A stretch of DNA of 64,000 bases from Cliona cf. orientalis (GCA_963930775.1 OZ005689.1:12896923-12960922), one strand, 5' to 3'; positions 21,463 to 33,396 are shown, counted from the stretch's first letter. Program-made: numbers and translations. The notes: generated from the letters alone by a model not told the origin.

Positions 21463-22440
21463 ATTGAAAATTGTTCATATAACTATTCATAGTTGGCGCC
21501 TTCATTAATAAGACATTGCTCCCACTCTCTTCTTTAGAATCATCTTCATCAGTGGGTAGCTATATCCTGCTCATCATTACCACTAGCTGTGACTGTCATT
21601 CTTTTGTCCTCAAGATATCCACTCTCGTTGACAGATTCACATTCAAGGAGGAAAAATTGATGTCGTTGCATAAAAATTAATGCCAATCAGAACGATTAGC
21701 TATTAATAATATATGGGTATCGAAGATTGACATAGGGCATTAGTAGTCTATACAGGCATGCATGGCTTATTTAGTAGTAGTTTAGTGTGGTCCATCATGT
21801 TTCGCTTCTCTAAACTTATGATGGCAAGTTTTGTTTCAATGTGTCTATAGAGATAATTACTACCTAGGTAAATATTATTATGCTGGAATAATTGAGAAAA
21901 GTAATAATAATTTATTATCAACATTGCCTACCGTTGAAAACATAGCTAATGTATGCAGGCCATGAACTTTCTGCTCATGCACACAACAGCTAGGCTAGGT
22001 CTATAGATAGTGCATCTAAAAATCATGATAGCTAGTAATACTTGTGATACTGTTTCACTATTTAATTCGAAAGCGCTTGTGAACATCTTGATGAGATTGA
22101 CTGGGACATGCTATTCATACTTCAAGAGAAATGAATATCTGCTGGTCCAATTGGAAATCTAGATTCCTGGAAGTGATGGTGGAGTGTATCCCCTGGTCTA
22201 GCTACCCTATGAGCAAGACAAAACTTATACCCAAGCTTAGCTACCAAGTCCATCATTCAGGCAATCTGATGGCGCAAATTGTTTAAAGCTAATAAATGTT
22301 CTAAGAGCACTTCAATGCATTAAAAGTAGCTACCGAGCTGCCAGAAATCAATCAAGTCACTGCTACATTGCATCTTAGTAAAGCCTACTAAGTACTACTT
22401 TCACAAGTTGAGGTCTTATAATTCAATGACTTCTCAGTGG
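21463..22440. other. Gap, nothing recognised
   Basis: No convincing ORF, inverted repeat or array was found. GCTAGCTA-type low-complexity words are common. Confidence 0.4.
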
Positions 22441-22735
22441 AAATCCTTAAAATTAAAAAAAATTGCTCTCTAATGGTGCAGAAGTCTCCAACGAACCGTA
22501 AAAGGCATCTCTTTTGAATATAACTTCTTCTCCAATTGCTTCAACACCAAATCTCCTCCACTCGCCAACACTCCTAGCTACCAGGTTCTGCATGATATTG
22601 CCCCTCAGAACTGCTTTGCAATGAAGTGGAGGTGTACGACCTGATAGAAGTGTTGATCTTGATCTCAACAAATTTACTAGCCCAGATGGCATTTTCACAA
22701 AGCTGCTTGATGCCATATATGGTGCCCACTCTTAC

Positions 22736-22775
22736 TAGCCTCGTCCTAAGATCGGGGAGACTGGGGATGAGGCTA
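22736..22775. mobile_element. 40-bp TAG-family micro-element
   Basis: Starts TAGCCTCGTCC and ends GGATGAGGCTA, with CACTCTTAC before and CACTCTTAT after (8 of 9 identical). It is essentially two ends with almost nothing between. Confidence 0.65.
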
Positions 22776-23366
22776 CACTCTTATAATACCACAGTGTTTT
22801 TATTTAATCTATCTCCAATACTACTAGATCTTTCCCTCATTCACAGAAGCTTAATTTCCCGTATTGTTTCAGTTCCTAATCAGTGATTTGACTGCTGCCT
22901 CCAACCATGCCCACCGTCCCATATCTCCATCTGGTCTATTGTAAGTTGCAAGCTTTTGGAGTGCCATGTCCATCATTTGACTTCCTTTGTATCAACTCTT
23001 CCCTATCAATGAGACAATGCAGGGAGATTCCAGCCAGGTATATAGATGTAGATGCACCACTTCAGCCTCATTAACTGTTACACACGACTGGCTACAGCAG
23101 CTTGAAATGGGCAACGAAATGTGTTCCATTTTCTTCGATCTGAAGAAGGCATTCAACAGCATTCTTCACTGACTCCCACTACATAGACTTGAAGGGATTT
23201 TAACAGCCCCGTAGATTGTGCAATGGATCCGAAGCTACCTTACCTACAACTAGCTCAGATCGTTGTTGGTGGTGGTGAACAGTCATCTTCTCGATCTGTC
23301 TGTTATCTTGGGGATGCCACAGGGTTCCGTTCTTGGTCATTATTGTTCATAATAATATTATTATTA

Positions 23367-23853
23367 CAGTGTAGTCCACTTAATTCGAATTTACAAATCC
23401 ACCCAAATAATTTGAATTAAAGGAAAATTTGAATTACGGCAACATCCACTTAATTCGAATTTTGCTCATATGAATGATAATTTTGAATTAAAGGGATAAT
23501 AGCTACCATACATAATAATAATCTTTACATATTCAGATGCAACAACCATTTTCTTCTTCTCTGGAAGCAGACTGTCCACTCTATCTACTATTTCTAACTT
23601 ACCTGATACTGCTAGCTATATAGCTACTTCTGGCTAGTGCAGCTGCATTCAGCTGCATGCAGCCATGTGATGCCCACGTGATCTATTTTCCGTATACTAT
23701 ATGTGCATGTCCGTATACTAGACCTTGTGCATATTCTAATTAAGCAAAAATGCCATTTCGAATTTATGTATTAGCTCTATGTGGGGAATTGGAAAGACTT
23801 CGAATTAGAAGAAAATTCGTGGTAAGCGGATTCGAATTAGGTGGGCTACACTG
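23367..23853. mobile_element. pogo/Tigger-type MITE, 487 bp, inside the LINE
   Basis: Ends CAGTGTAGTCCACTTAATTC and GAATTAGGTGGGCTACACTG are flanked by TA (23365-23366 and 23854-23855). The interior repeats AATTCGAAT-type words. The insertion separates RT motifs of the surrounding LINE. Confidence 0.85.
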
Positions 23854-24442
23854 TATGAGGTAGCCAGCCAGATTTCCATGGGCAGTCAGCTAGATCTCAT
23901 TCTTTGCGGACGATATTGCTTCTGGTATATCCATCCTCTTTGATGCAAAGTCATGATTGTATCATCCTGAATTTTTATTTTCATGTTTATTTTAGCTTTT
24001 ATATTATTCATGTAACCTCTGTAGCTAGTATATGTACAGAAATACTACCTAGCTACTGATAGCTACTGAGCACAGACTATGGTCCCCAAATACTGAAGCA
24101 AGTTTGATCAATGAATCTACCGAGTTTCCGACTCCACTTAAGTCATCATTCATCATGCAATCACCTTCTAGCTATTGTCGGCTAATATATCTATACTGTA
24201 TATGCGGTGGTCTGTAATGAGTTAACTGGTCCCCCAGGACCACTTGTGTCATTATAGATGGTCCCCCGGACATCCTGTGTGCGCCATAAATGGTCCCCCG
24301 CTGCAGTAAGTGGTCCCCCATATCTATGGGGTGCTGTTTGTCTCAAAACTACTTACACATTAATGCATGTTTAGCACAGGGATCGATGTTTAGCAAAGGA
24401 GTTGATATTTAGCCTTCCCGTGAAATATGAAGACACGACAGA

Positions 24443-24752
24443 ATGCAAGGGGTAGAGCAATCCGTTTGTCTGTCGTCTGTTGTCATATCGTCGTCAGCAA
24501 GAAAACCCGAGAAAACCGCCAGATCTAGGCATCAGAGCAACTCCTAAGCACAAAGAATTCGTTAAAAAACTTGCTATATTTATGCTTTAAATAGGCCCAC
24601 AAGCGTCGTAAACACCGCATTTTATTGGCCACGCCTACCGATTGCACCCTGGCTATATAGCGCAATATGCAGGTAAAGATCGTCAACAGCACAATCGACA
24701 CTCCTGCAACAGGACGCAGCACGCAAGGTATTTGCTCTATAGAACTCAAGTG
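24443..24752 (-). mobile_element. CTAGAGCTCT-family copy 4, diverged and deleted
   Basis: Matches the ends (AAGGGGTAGAGCAATC and GGTATTTGCTCTATAGAACTC) and parts of the body of other copies in reverse orientation, but is about half length. Confidence 0.6.
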
Positions 24753-24886
24753 CATTGTTATGAATGACACTGATATTGATACTTATCATTTGAAGTGTTG
24801 CACACCTAGTTCCACTGCTAAATGGGGGGACCACTTACGTTTGAGGGGGACCACTTACCACGACATAAGTTGACCTTAGTCTCGTG

Positions 24887-24935
24887 CCCAACCCCCTTTC
24901 TCGCGCGTGCATGAAGGGGGCTGGGCACGAGACTA
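24887..24935. mobile_element. 49-bp TAG-family hairpin element
   Basis: TAGTCTCGTGCCCAACCCCC and its complement form an almost perfect hairpin. AGTTGACCT and AGTTGTCCT (8 of 9 identical) flank it. Confidence 0.75.
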
Positions 24936-25043
24936 AGTTGTCCTAGGGGGACAACTTGTGGAAACACAACTAGTCCTGGGGGACTACCTATGGCAACACA
25001 TGTTGTATATAAACCAGGGTCTCATCCAGTTGATGGTGTATGT

Positions 25044-25066
25044 GGGGGGGGGGGGGGGGGGGGGGG
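25044..25066. repeat. Poly-G tract
   Basis: About 23 consecutive guanines, a length prone to assembly error. Confidence 0.9.
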
Positions 25067-25740
25067 ACGAGGGAAAGAGGGAAAGCTTCCCCCTAAGTAT
25101 TTGATTTTAGTTAAGCATCATAATAAATCATAAAGCTAGCTAGCTACATCCCAAGGAAATTGGTGCAATACACTCAATTATCACACTTCCACCTGAAAGT
25201 TTGTCGCTAGATGAAACCCGCTATAAACGTATGGTGGTAGTATTGATTTTGTACATAATATTATTTGTTATAAAAATTTTATGGGAGGTCTAGCGTTGCT
25301 CTCATCTAATATCCCACTACATGCATGCATGCACCCACTTACCAACATGTTCTCAATCAATGATTATAATTGGGTATTGGGAAATAGCACACTATCACAA
25401 TGCATACAAATAGCTACATAAAACGGCTAGCAAGAATAAGTTTGTAGCTATATGGGCCAATGAAACCATAACTGTGTACCAGATCTAGTCTGTAGCTACA
25501 CATTTTTAGGGTATGCGGCCAACTATATATTTTATAATAATATTATTATACCTATGGGAAAAGCCCGGAAAGAAAAATAATTACAACATCCCTGGTAACA
25601 AAAATGGGGTGGGGGTTTTTGTCCATTTAGAGAGTGCCAGGTCTAAGTAGCTAGGTCTGCATAATCATTAATGTTATGATAGCTATAGCTACTCAAATAA
25701 AAATACTGAGACTTGGGGTAATAAATTAACTGGGATAGCT
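25067..25740. other. Gap, nothing recognised
   Basis: AT-rich with GCTAGCTA and GCATGCATGC words. No gene or paired repeat was seen. Confidence 0.4.
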
Positions 25741-26028
25741 ATAAACACGTTATATATTATTTTGTCCTTTTCTATATAAGACTCAAAAATATGCCCTAAA
25801 ATACAACTTTTCAAAATTACCACTATTAAACTTAAGTCAATTTCTTGAGGGTTTTTAGTTGGGACAATAAAATATTGGCCCCGGGTTCCAGATTTTCCAT
25901 TTTCAATATTAGTCTAATTTCTTGAATCAAACATTTGTTTTATCACAATTCTGTGAGAGTGAGTTGTTGTGGTATGCTTTAAACTTTGAGTTGTATGCAG
26001 CCTAAGTTGAATAATAACTAACACCTGT

Positions 26029-26360
26029 CTCAAATTTGAGTGGATGATGCACTCTGGTAGCGGCACCATGGAGACTTGGAGGCAACAAAGAACTCAAATT
26101 TGAGTATCGATGTGAACATGCATGCAGTAAGGGACTCAAATTTGAGACATGCATGCAGTAACGGACTCAAATTTGAGTACCAACGTGGACATGCATGCAC
26201 TACAGGGACTCAAATTTGAGTACTGACGTGGACATGCACACAGTAATGGACTCAAATTTGAGTACCAATGTGGATATGTATGCACTAGGGACTCAAATTT
26301 GAGTACTGATGTGGACATGCACACAGTAATGGACTCAAATTTGAGTACCAAGGTGAAATG
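26029..26360. repeat. Array of CTCAAATTTGAG, about 42-bp period
   Basis: Palindromes start at 26029, 26093, 26135, 26166, 26209, 26251, 26292 and 26333. Spacers alternate ACCAACGTGGACATGCATGC-like and ACTGACGTGGACATGCACAC-like sequence. Confidence 0.85.
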
Positions 26361-26899
26361 CACGCAGTAAGGGAGAGTATCATGCTACTGTTGCTCCCAG
26401 GATAACAGTAAATTTTTACAAATGTCACTCAAAGATTTACAGTTTTTGTTTACACAGGCTACAGCATCTCAAAAATTAACCTCTAAATTGCCACAAGACT
26501 CAAGAAATTTATCAACTCGGGTCTCAAGTTTGAGTACCTATACACAAATTAATGTGCAAAGTGTGTACATGCCACATGCAATTTAGCTACTGGTTATCAC
26601 TTATTATGCAGGGATCAGAAGCAATCATAATGTTTAAACGATTTTGAACAAAATGGTGTAAGTTTTATACCATTATAGCAGCATTATATGATGATATGGT
26701 GCACCTGTTTATTGCAACACTTCTAAAACTTAATGATGAGAAGACTTAGGAAACATATAATCTAGATCTGCAGCATCAGCTGGACTGTGGATTTGATTCC
26801 ATCCTCATCTATATAGGCTTGCCGTGGCAGTGGTATGCGCGACAAATTGTAGTCATATGAAATTTTGAGGGTCAATAAACACAGTACAGATACTAGCTA

Positions 26900-27660
26900 T
26901 AGCCTCGAGCTCGCGTGCCAGCCCCTCTTTTTTGCATAGGAGGAGCCTGAGACTAGGACAGACTCAGTTCTCAGTGTCACTGTGGAGTCAGTTCTCGTGC
27001 GCACAAAGGTAAATTACGGTAAAGGCCCACAAAAACGCTATAAATTTAATATAGGCAATGCAGGATTTGTACCAATATTACTTGTCATTTGTTTAATGAG
27101 CCGATCATCATCATTCAAATCACCGTTGGTGCCGCGTTCGTTCCAGCGGAAACCAGTGAGCTGCCTATCCCCGGTTAGCATCTTGTCCTCAGGCTGAGAC
27201 TGAGTGGAGAATGTCATGCCGCCGGTATGGATAGCGCTGCACGTTCCCCTCACAATAGTATTCAAGTCCAAGTGCAGTCAATGAAGCATGTCACGGTGAT
27301 CGATAAGCTCGAGAGCAGCTCAGAGTCGACTCGGTGAGTTCAGGTAGCCCGGAGTCGCTCGCTAAAGATGGTTAGCTTCTTCCTGCTCGTCTTGTATTTG
27401 GCCGCGGTGATCGGACTGGCGGAGCCGCGGAGACTTGGAGAGGCTGACTCATCCTCTTCTTCTTCTTCGCTGCTCTCTTCCCCAGCGTTACTCACTCCAC
27501 CATAGCACTGAAAATGCAGCTGTTGCAATTTTGAATTACACGTGCGCATGCGCAGTGTTTGTCCCACCCATTATACTATCATACGGGTGTCACGTGTCCC
27601 TTGATGCTCTGCAGCTGCAGCTAGTTTTCAAATAATGGAGAATCATATCTGAGACGATTT
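26900..27660 (-). other. GC-rich island with candidate minus-strand exons
   Basis: Minus-strand open frames occupy 27567-27343 (75 aa; acidic SSEEEEEDES block, then basic KTSRKKL) and 27271-27038 (77 aa; LNDDDRLIKQM). GT-AG sites could join or extend them, but I cannot build a convincing model. A TGCGCATGCGCA site lies just upstream of the first frame. If real, this would be the gene of the surrounding element. I recognise no domain. Confidence 0.3.
27544..27555. promoter_or_regulatory. Perfect NRF1-like palindrome
   Basis: TGCGCATGCGCA matches the NRF1 consensus exactly. It sits at the 5' side of the acidic minus-strand frame. Confidence 0.4.
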
Positions 27661-28930
27661 TGAGTCTCTCTAGCAAGATACCCAAGCCTGGACGAGGCTA
27701 GAACTGATAGACTGAGAGTATCCTTGACGGTAAGTTGGATATAAATATGCTAGGTTATAAAGTCATAGCTATCATGTACTTACTGAAAGGCCTTTCAACG
27801 ACTCGGACATTGTAGCTACTAGACATGTATTCTTTTACATATACTGGATACATTATTATCTACTTTGTCAAATTTGTAGTAAAGTAGCTACTCACTATTA
27901 GCTACACTGGTTATGAATTCATAGGCATGCAACAGCATAAAATTTTCAAGTGATTATCTCTGCAAAGTGGAGCCTAAAAATTTAATACTAGCATTATTTT
28001 CTAATGCTTATAAAAGCATAATATTAGACGTCTATATGCCTCAACATTATGCCAGCCATTCCTTAACCATCACAAATACGATTGATTGTGGCACATTGCC
28101 ATTGGACTAATGTATACAATAGCTATATACATACCAGCATCTCGGACAACATTTCAAACTCATCTTATTGCATGCCAATGTGTAAGCTTACTCCAACTCA
28201 GTAGTGACACTCATAATGTATGCATGCTACAGTACAATTTTACTCCAGTGTATTTATGCTGCAATTGTACATTTCTCTGCTGCAGATTAGTTATCTGTAC
28301 ACTGTGATTAGACAAGTGGCGTCCAATAAAGAGCAAATGGAGCTTGTCCATATCGTACGTAATTCTCAAGATGGTTTCTGAGTCAGTATACAGTCAATGA
28401 TTGCTCTGCTCATGCACCGACACTCGATCTATAACCTGTGTTGAAATAATATCTCCATGGGCTGTCACACTTCAAATTTAAACATCCATGGAATCATGCC
28501 ACATGATTAACTCCTGAATAGTTATGCATTGCAACACTGAATTCAGTCATCCAAGATCTGTGTACAGCATATACACCACATGGTAAGTATATTATTGATG
28601 CAATATTATAGCATGCCATTCATAGCTTCATTATATATACTTTAAAGCTTCCCTGCAAAATATGATCAATCTGCTATGGAGAATCATGGCCATTGTATCT
28701 CTAACTCAAGTCATCAAGCAAGAATCATCTTTGTCATTACATCAAAGAGTATAGTATACTATTACATAACAATAACCGTCTTAACTGTATTATTGCACAA
28801 TGTCATGCATTCATGCACAAACGTTCTTACAGTATGTAGCTATATACACTGCGCTTAGTAACTAATGTTTTTGTTCATCAATAATAATATTATAGTGCAT
28901 TTTTACTGCCCAGCCACACAGTATGTGCAC
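27661..28930. other. Gap inside the palindrome element
   Basis: Only short ORFs without family character. One GCCTGGACGAGGCTA TAG-family end lies near 27685 without a partner. Confidence 0.4.
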
Positions 28931-28933
28931 ATT

Positions 28934-29270
28934 AGGACTCAAATTTGAGTAATGCAAACAAATTGTAGTATGTCCTTTAGACCATAGGGACTCAAATTTG
29001 AGAGTACAATACGAGCCTACTACTCAAATTTGAGACCAATCTGTTTTTCGTACCATTTGAATGTGGTTATGTGTCTAACTTGGGCCTCAAATTTGAGAGG
29101 TGAATTTCTGCCAAACGTATTTCTCAAGGCTTATCAGAGAGTAAGTTCTCAAATTTGAGCAAGAAGTGTTACTTTATATTGGCTACCTTTAACTTGGGAC
29201 TCAAATTTAAGAACTATAATTTTTCCAAATGCACTTATCAGAGAGGTAAGTTCTCAAATTTGAGACAGAG
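28934..29270. repeat. Right array of CTCAAATTTGAG
   Basis: Six perfect palindromes and one CTCAAATTTAAG variant, more widely and irregularly spaced than on the left. GTAAGTTCTCAAATTTGAG occurs twice with conserved flanks. Confidence 0.8.
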
Positions 29271-29588
29271 GTGTTACTTTGTATTGATTACTGCATACTC
29301 TACTTTCAACATTGGCCTTTCCCACGTAACTTGCTATTTAGTATAGCACTGATTTTTAGGTACAGGTTTTTATCACTGCAAAAAATTGTACAAATCCTTG
29401 AGCACAGCTTCCTATTATTGCAATTTCTTTGAGGGGTACTCACAAATATAGGTATATTTCAATATGTCTCAGAAGAGGGTCTCTCTATATAGGTTAATTT
29501 CTTGAGTAAATCTCTCAAATATTTAGGAAATTTTTCAAAAAAAATAACATAGAAAAGGACAAAATTGTATATAATGTGTTTATATAGA

Positions 29589-29933
29589 ATCTCGCCATAA
29601 AAGAATATTTTCCTTCTAGCGTTCAAACGATTTACTCGCGATCAACAACTGGTGGTAAAGTACGCCAATTTATTAATCATGTGTAGCACATAATGACCCG
29701 CACAAAACAGTGATAGCTAGTAAGCTTACAACGGTTGTTTATTATCTACTAAATGGATTTTATTCCATGTTTATAGCACGTACAGACCCCGAGTTACAAT
29801 TCAGAATGTCTTGCACGGTTGAGAGTTGATATACGTTAATACATTGCTATTAAAGAGTACAAGCGACTAGCGCCCCCCCCCCCCTTGAGATTGAAGGGTG
29901 TGGTTAGCGAGACTAGCGTTCACAATTAGCTAT
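29589..29933. other. Gap with a poly-C tract
   Basis: Nothing coding. About 13 C at 29873-29885. Confidence 0.45.
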
Positions 29934-30045
29934 TAAGGTACCATTAAATTGCGTGGGCATGAGGTGGGGGATATGACACCTAAACCACATCAAAGTCATT
30001 AGTGAGATGCATGTTGTGTAACCACGCCCTTTTAATTGCACAGGT

Positions 30046-30600
30046 CTCAGGGGTGTGGCTGCTAGAGCCGGAAGTGTTCATTTAATATCCTCCATGGACC
30101 GGAAGCCGAGCCGGAAGGGAGGGGCCAGGTCACGCCCAAAACAGCACCACCCTATGCCTCAAGGACCACCATTCTCAATCAAGTGCCTACTGGCCACCGG
30201 ATGTCCACTGGAAGCCCACAATCAATCCCACACAGCTTCCTCAAAGCCAACACACACAAACACTTGGAGACCGTTCTGCCACACCGCCCACACAAGAGCT
30301 CACCTCATTTCCTGTGTGGGCGGAGTAACAACACGTCATCGCAACCACATCCGCTTCAAACCATCGTCAGCTTCCGTCCAGCCGTACGGTCCCCTCGATC
30401 GCACCGGCGTACAGTGCCTCATTAACTGACATGGCCTCACCTTTGACCTCCTGCCACGCCTACAAAGCCTCATGGCCGAGTTCAAAGGTCACCACCGCAT
30501 CCGGGACACGCCCACCTATCGCCGCGGCCAAGTCCCAGGCCCCGATATCCAAGCACTGGCCCGTGAAGCCACGCCCATTCGGAAGCAATAAAACCTGCAT
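30046..30600 (+). pseudogene. GC-rich coding-like island, unknown protein
   Basis: This segment is much richer in GC than its surroundings and open in more than one frame. One frame runs from 30055 to a TGA at 30427-30429. It continues in the same frame as HGLTFDLLPRLQSL and then HHRIRDTPTYRRGQVPG to a TAA near 30589. The downstream part has the look of real protein, while the upstream part (Pro/His/Thr-rich) is less convincing. I do not recognise a family. It may be a decayed transposon gene at the edge of the satellite. Confidence 0.35.
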
Positions 30601-30903
30601 TAACACACACGCACACACTCCACACAGTGCCAGGAACACGCCCACATGCTTAATTAGGCCTAATTAGCTTCAAGGGGACCACACACTAAGCAGAAAAAAT
30701 GGTCCGAAAACCACCTCACAGTCGAGCTGGATGCATAGTAGAGCCATACAATGCAAGCAGGCATGCAAATACCCATATATACAATATTTGGTAAAGGGTC
30801 GCCAACGTACCCCGCGCGCCCGTAATTCTTTTATGGGCAAACATTGCAAGTGAATGGCTTCCTATACAAACATATGGGAAAACTTCTAAGTGCCATAACT
30901 TTA

Positions 30904-31134
30904 GGGGGCTTGTCCAAAGTCCGTGTGGAAAAATTAACGTCATTGTGACATTAACTTTTTACCCCCGTCCCCCCTTCCTCTTAGCGTCACAGCAGTTCGG
31001 TTAGCCACGCCCCTTTTTGCGAGTCCCGCCCACTTTTCTAGCAATGCAATTGCATAACGTCATGGACTAAGACCCCTCCCCCCCTAACGTCATAATGATG
31101 CTAATTTTTCCACAAGGATTTTGGACAAGCCCCC
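30904..31134. mobile_element. Harbinger-type MITE in satellite unit 1, empty site known
   Basis: Inverted ends GGGGGCTTGTCC with arms of about 45 bp are flanked by TTA (30901-30903 and 31135-31137). Neighbouring satellite units read CATAACTTTAATTCTAAG at the same place, which is the empty site with a single TTA. Confidence 0.95.
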
Positions 31135-33396
31135 TTAATTCTAAGGTGTGAATCAAAATTCCCTGCCATCAAAATTCTAGTTTTGACCCATTCTGCGTGC
31201 CCATGTAAAAATTATCCCTCCAAGTGCTCCCAAACCCCCCATGAATTAGATTATTTAATTATTTAAATTTGCTTTTTTTTTCTACTTAGTGTGTAATTAG
31301 TGTGTAACAAGGGGACCACACACTAAGCAGAAAAAATGGTCCGAAAACCACCTCACAGTCGAGCTGGATGCATAGTAGAGCCATACAATGCAAGCATTGC
31401 CAAATAGCCATATATACAATGTTTGGTAAAGGGTCGTCAACGTACCCCGCGCGCCCGTAATTTTTTTTATGTGCAAACATTGCAAGTGAATGGCTTCCTA
31501 TACAAACATATGGGAATACTTCAAAGTGCCATAACTTTAATTCTAAGGTGTGAATCAAAATTCCCTGCCATCAAAATTCTAGTTTTGACCCATTCTGTGT
31601 GCCCATGTAAAAAAATATCTCCCCAAGTGCTCCCAAGTCCTCAGGTAATTACATTAATTATTTAAATTTTTTTCCCTACTTAGTGTGTAACAAGGGGACC
31701 ACACACTAAGCAGAAAAAAATGGTCCAAAACCACCACACAGTCGAGCTGGATGCATAGTAGAGCCATACAGTGCAAGCAGGCATCAAAATAGCCATAATA
31801 TGTACAATGTTTGGTAAAAGGTCGTCAACGTACCCCGCGCACCCGTAATTTTTCTTATGGGCAAACATTGCAAGTGCATGGCTTCCTATACAAACATATG
31901 GGAATACTTCAAAGTGCCATAACTTTAGTCTAAAGTGTGAATCAAAATTCCCTGCCATCAAAATTCTAGTTTTGACCCATTCTGTGTGCCCATGAAAAAA
32001 ATATCTCCCCAAGTGCTCCCAAGTCCTCAGGGAATTACATTAATTATTTAAATTTTTTTTCTACTTAGTGTGTAACAAGGGGACCACACACTAAGCAGAA
32101 AAAAATGGTCCAAAACCACCACACAGTCGAGCTAGATGCATAGTAGAGCCATACAGTGCAAGCAGGCATCAAAATAGCCATATGTACAATGTTTGGTAAA
32201 GGGTCGTCAACGTACCCCGCGCACCCGTAATTTTTTTATGGGCAAACATTGCAAGTGCATGGCTTCCTATACAAACATATGGGGATACTTCAAAGGGCCG
32301 TAACTTTAATTCTAAGGTGTCAATCAAAATTTTCTCATGTCAAATCTCGTGTTTTGACCCATTCTGCGTGCCCATATAAAAATTATCTCCCCAAGTGCTC
32401 CCATCCCTCCAAACATTATTTACTGCAACGAAATCTTTTTTTTTTCTACTTAGTGTGTAACAAGGGGACCAAACACTAAGCAGAAAAAAAATGGTCTGAA
32501 AACCACCACACAGTCGAGCTGGATGCATAGTAGAGCCATACAATGCAAGCAGGCACCCAAACAGCAATATGCACAATGTTCGGTAAAGGGTCGTCAACGT
32601 ACGCCGCGCGCCCGTAAATTTTTTTCGCGTGTCCATAACATTTTTTTGGCAAACATTGCAAGTGAATGGCTTCCTATACAAACTTCAAAGAGCCATAACT
32701 TTAATTCTAGGGTGTGAATCAAAAAAGTCTCTCGATCAGAGTTCGTAATTTGAACCATTCTGCGTGCCCATATAAAACTTACGGTCCCAACCGCTCCCCA
32801 GAGTCCCAATAATGGAAATCTTTTTTTTTTCTACTTAGTGTGTAACAAGGAGACCACACACTAAGCAGAAAAAATTTATCCCAAAACCACCACATAGTTG
32901 AGCTGGATGCATAGTAGAGCCATACAATGCAATCAGGCAGCCTATACATCAATTTTGACCCAAGTGGGTAATGGCCGCCACGTTGATGTGCGCGCGTGGC
33001 TCCGCCCCTCACGTAGCGCGTCGGCAGAAAACATTGCAAATGCATGGCTTCCTATAGAAACATATGAGATTACTTCAAAGGGCCGTAACTTTAATTCTAA
33101 GGTGTGAATCTAAATTCCCCAAGATCAAATCTTTAGTTTCGACTCATTTTGCATGCCCATATAAAAATTGTGGCATAATATGCTTTATAGACCCCTAAGA
33201 CTTTCTTCTTCCCTATTCCTTTTTTCTTTTTTTCAAGGCGACCTGACAGAAAAAAAAATTGTCCAAAACCACCACATAGTTAAGCTGGATGCCATACAAT
33301 GCAAGCAGGCACCCTATACTCCAATTCTGACCAAAGTAGGTAAAGGTCGTCACGTTTGTGTGCGTGCGCCTAACTGGGATTCCCCGATTGGGATCC

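Larger units (their letters stand above)
22620..23975 (+). pseudogene. Decayed LINE reverse transcriptase, interrupted by two MITEs
   Basis: Fragments in several frames follow RT order. Near 22640-22715 is a piece reading SPDGIFTKLLDA. At 23056-23170 lies TSASLTVTHDWLQQLEMGNE, then FFDLKKAFNS (the first catalytic aspartate region). At 23268-23345 are VVVGGEQSSSRSV and a VLG remnant of the SVLGPLLF block. At 23900-23930 is ISFFADDIASG, which is the FADD catalytic motif. Stops and frameshifts occur throughout. A 40-bp TAG-family element (22736-22775) and a pogo-type MITE (23367-23853) are inserted, the latter between the VLG block and FADD. The order matches CR1/Jockey-type LINEs. It cannot be active. 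Confidence 0.8.
24222..24987. mobile_element. Element with inverted clusters of TGGTCCCCC
   Basis: Four TGGTCCCCC words occur at 24226-24320, and inverted counterparts (GGGGGACCACTTA, GGGGGACAACTTG, GGGGGACTAC) at 24825-24985. The outer ends align as inverted CCCCCAGGACNAGTTGTGT. It contains a decayed CTAGAGCTCT-family copy and a 49-bp TAG-family element. No coding sequence was found. Confidence 0.6.
25741..29588. mobile_element. 3.85-kb element with CTCAAATTTGAG arrays at both ends
   Basis: Imperfect inverted ends (ATAAACACGTTATATATTAT followed by TTTGTCCTTTTCTAT, and their complement at 29548-29588) enclose two arrays of the 12-bp palindrome CTCAAATTTGAG. Eight perfect copies lie on the left (26029-26344) and six on the right, plus one variant. 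The centre contains a GC-rich segment with an NRF1-like site. No known transposase is recognised, so this is either non-autonomous or of an unrecognised family. Confidence 0.55.

Noticed and set aside
21302..21505. Repeat protein with 9-residue MDGNTLEKA units
   Set aside because: A 25-bp unit shifts the frame and the array is short; treated as a minisatellite.
26029..26360. CRISPR-like array (short palindrome with regular spacers)
   Set aside because: Spacers are themselves repeats of one another, the palindrome is only 12 bp, no cas genes occur and the DNA is eukaryotic. It is a transposon subterminal array.
26900..26955. TAG-family element TAGCCTCGAG to GAGACTA
   Set aside because: The arms match only partly and no flanking duplication is visible.
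31286..32809. Several 60-113-aa minus-strand ORFs rich in Cys and Tyr
   Set aside because: Each is the same translation of a satellite unit repeated with small changes.
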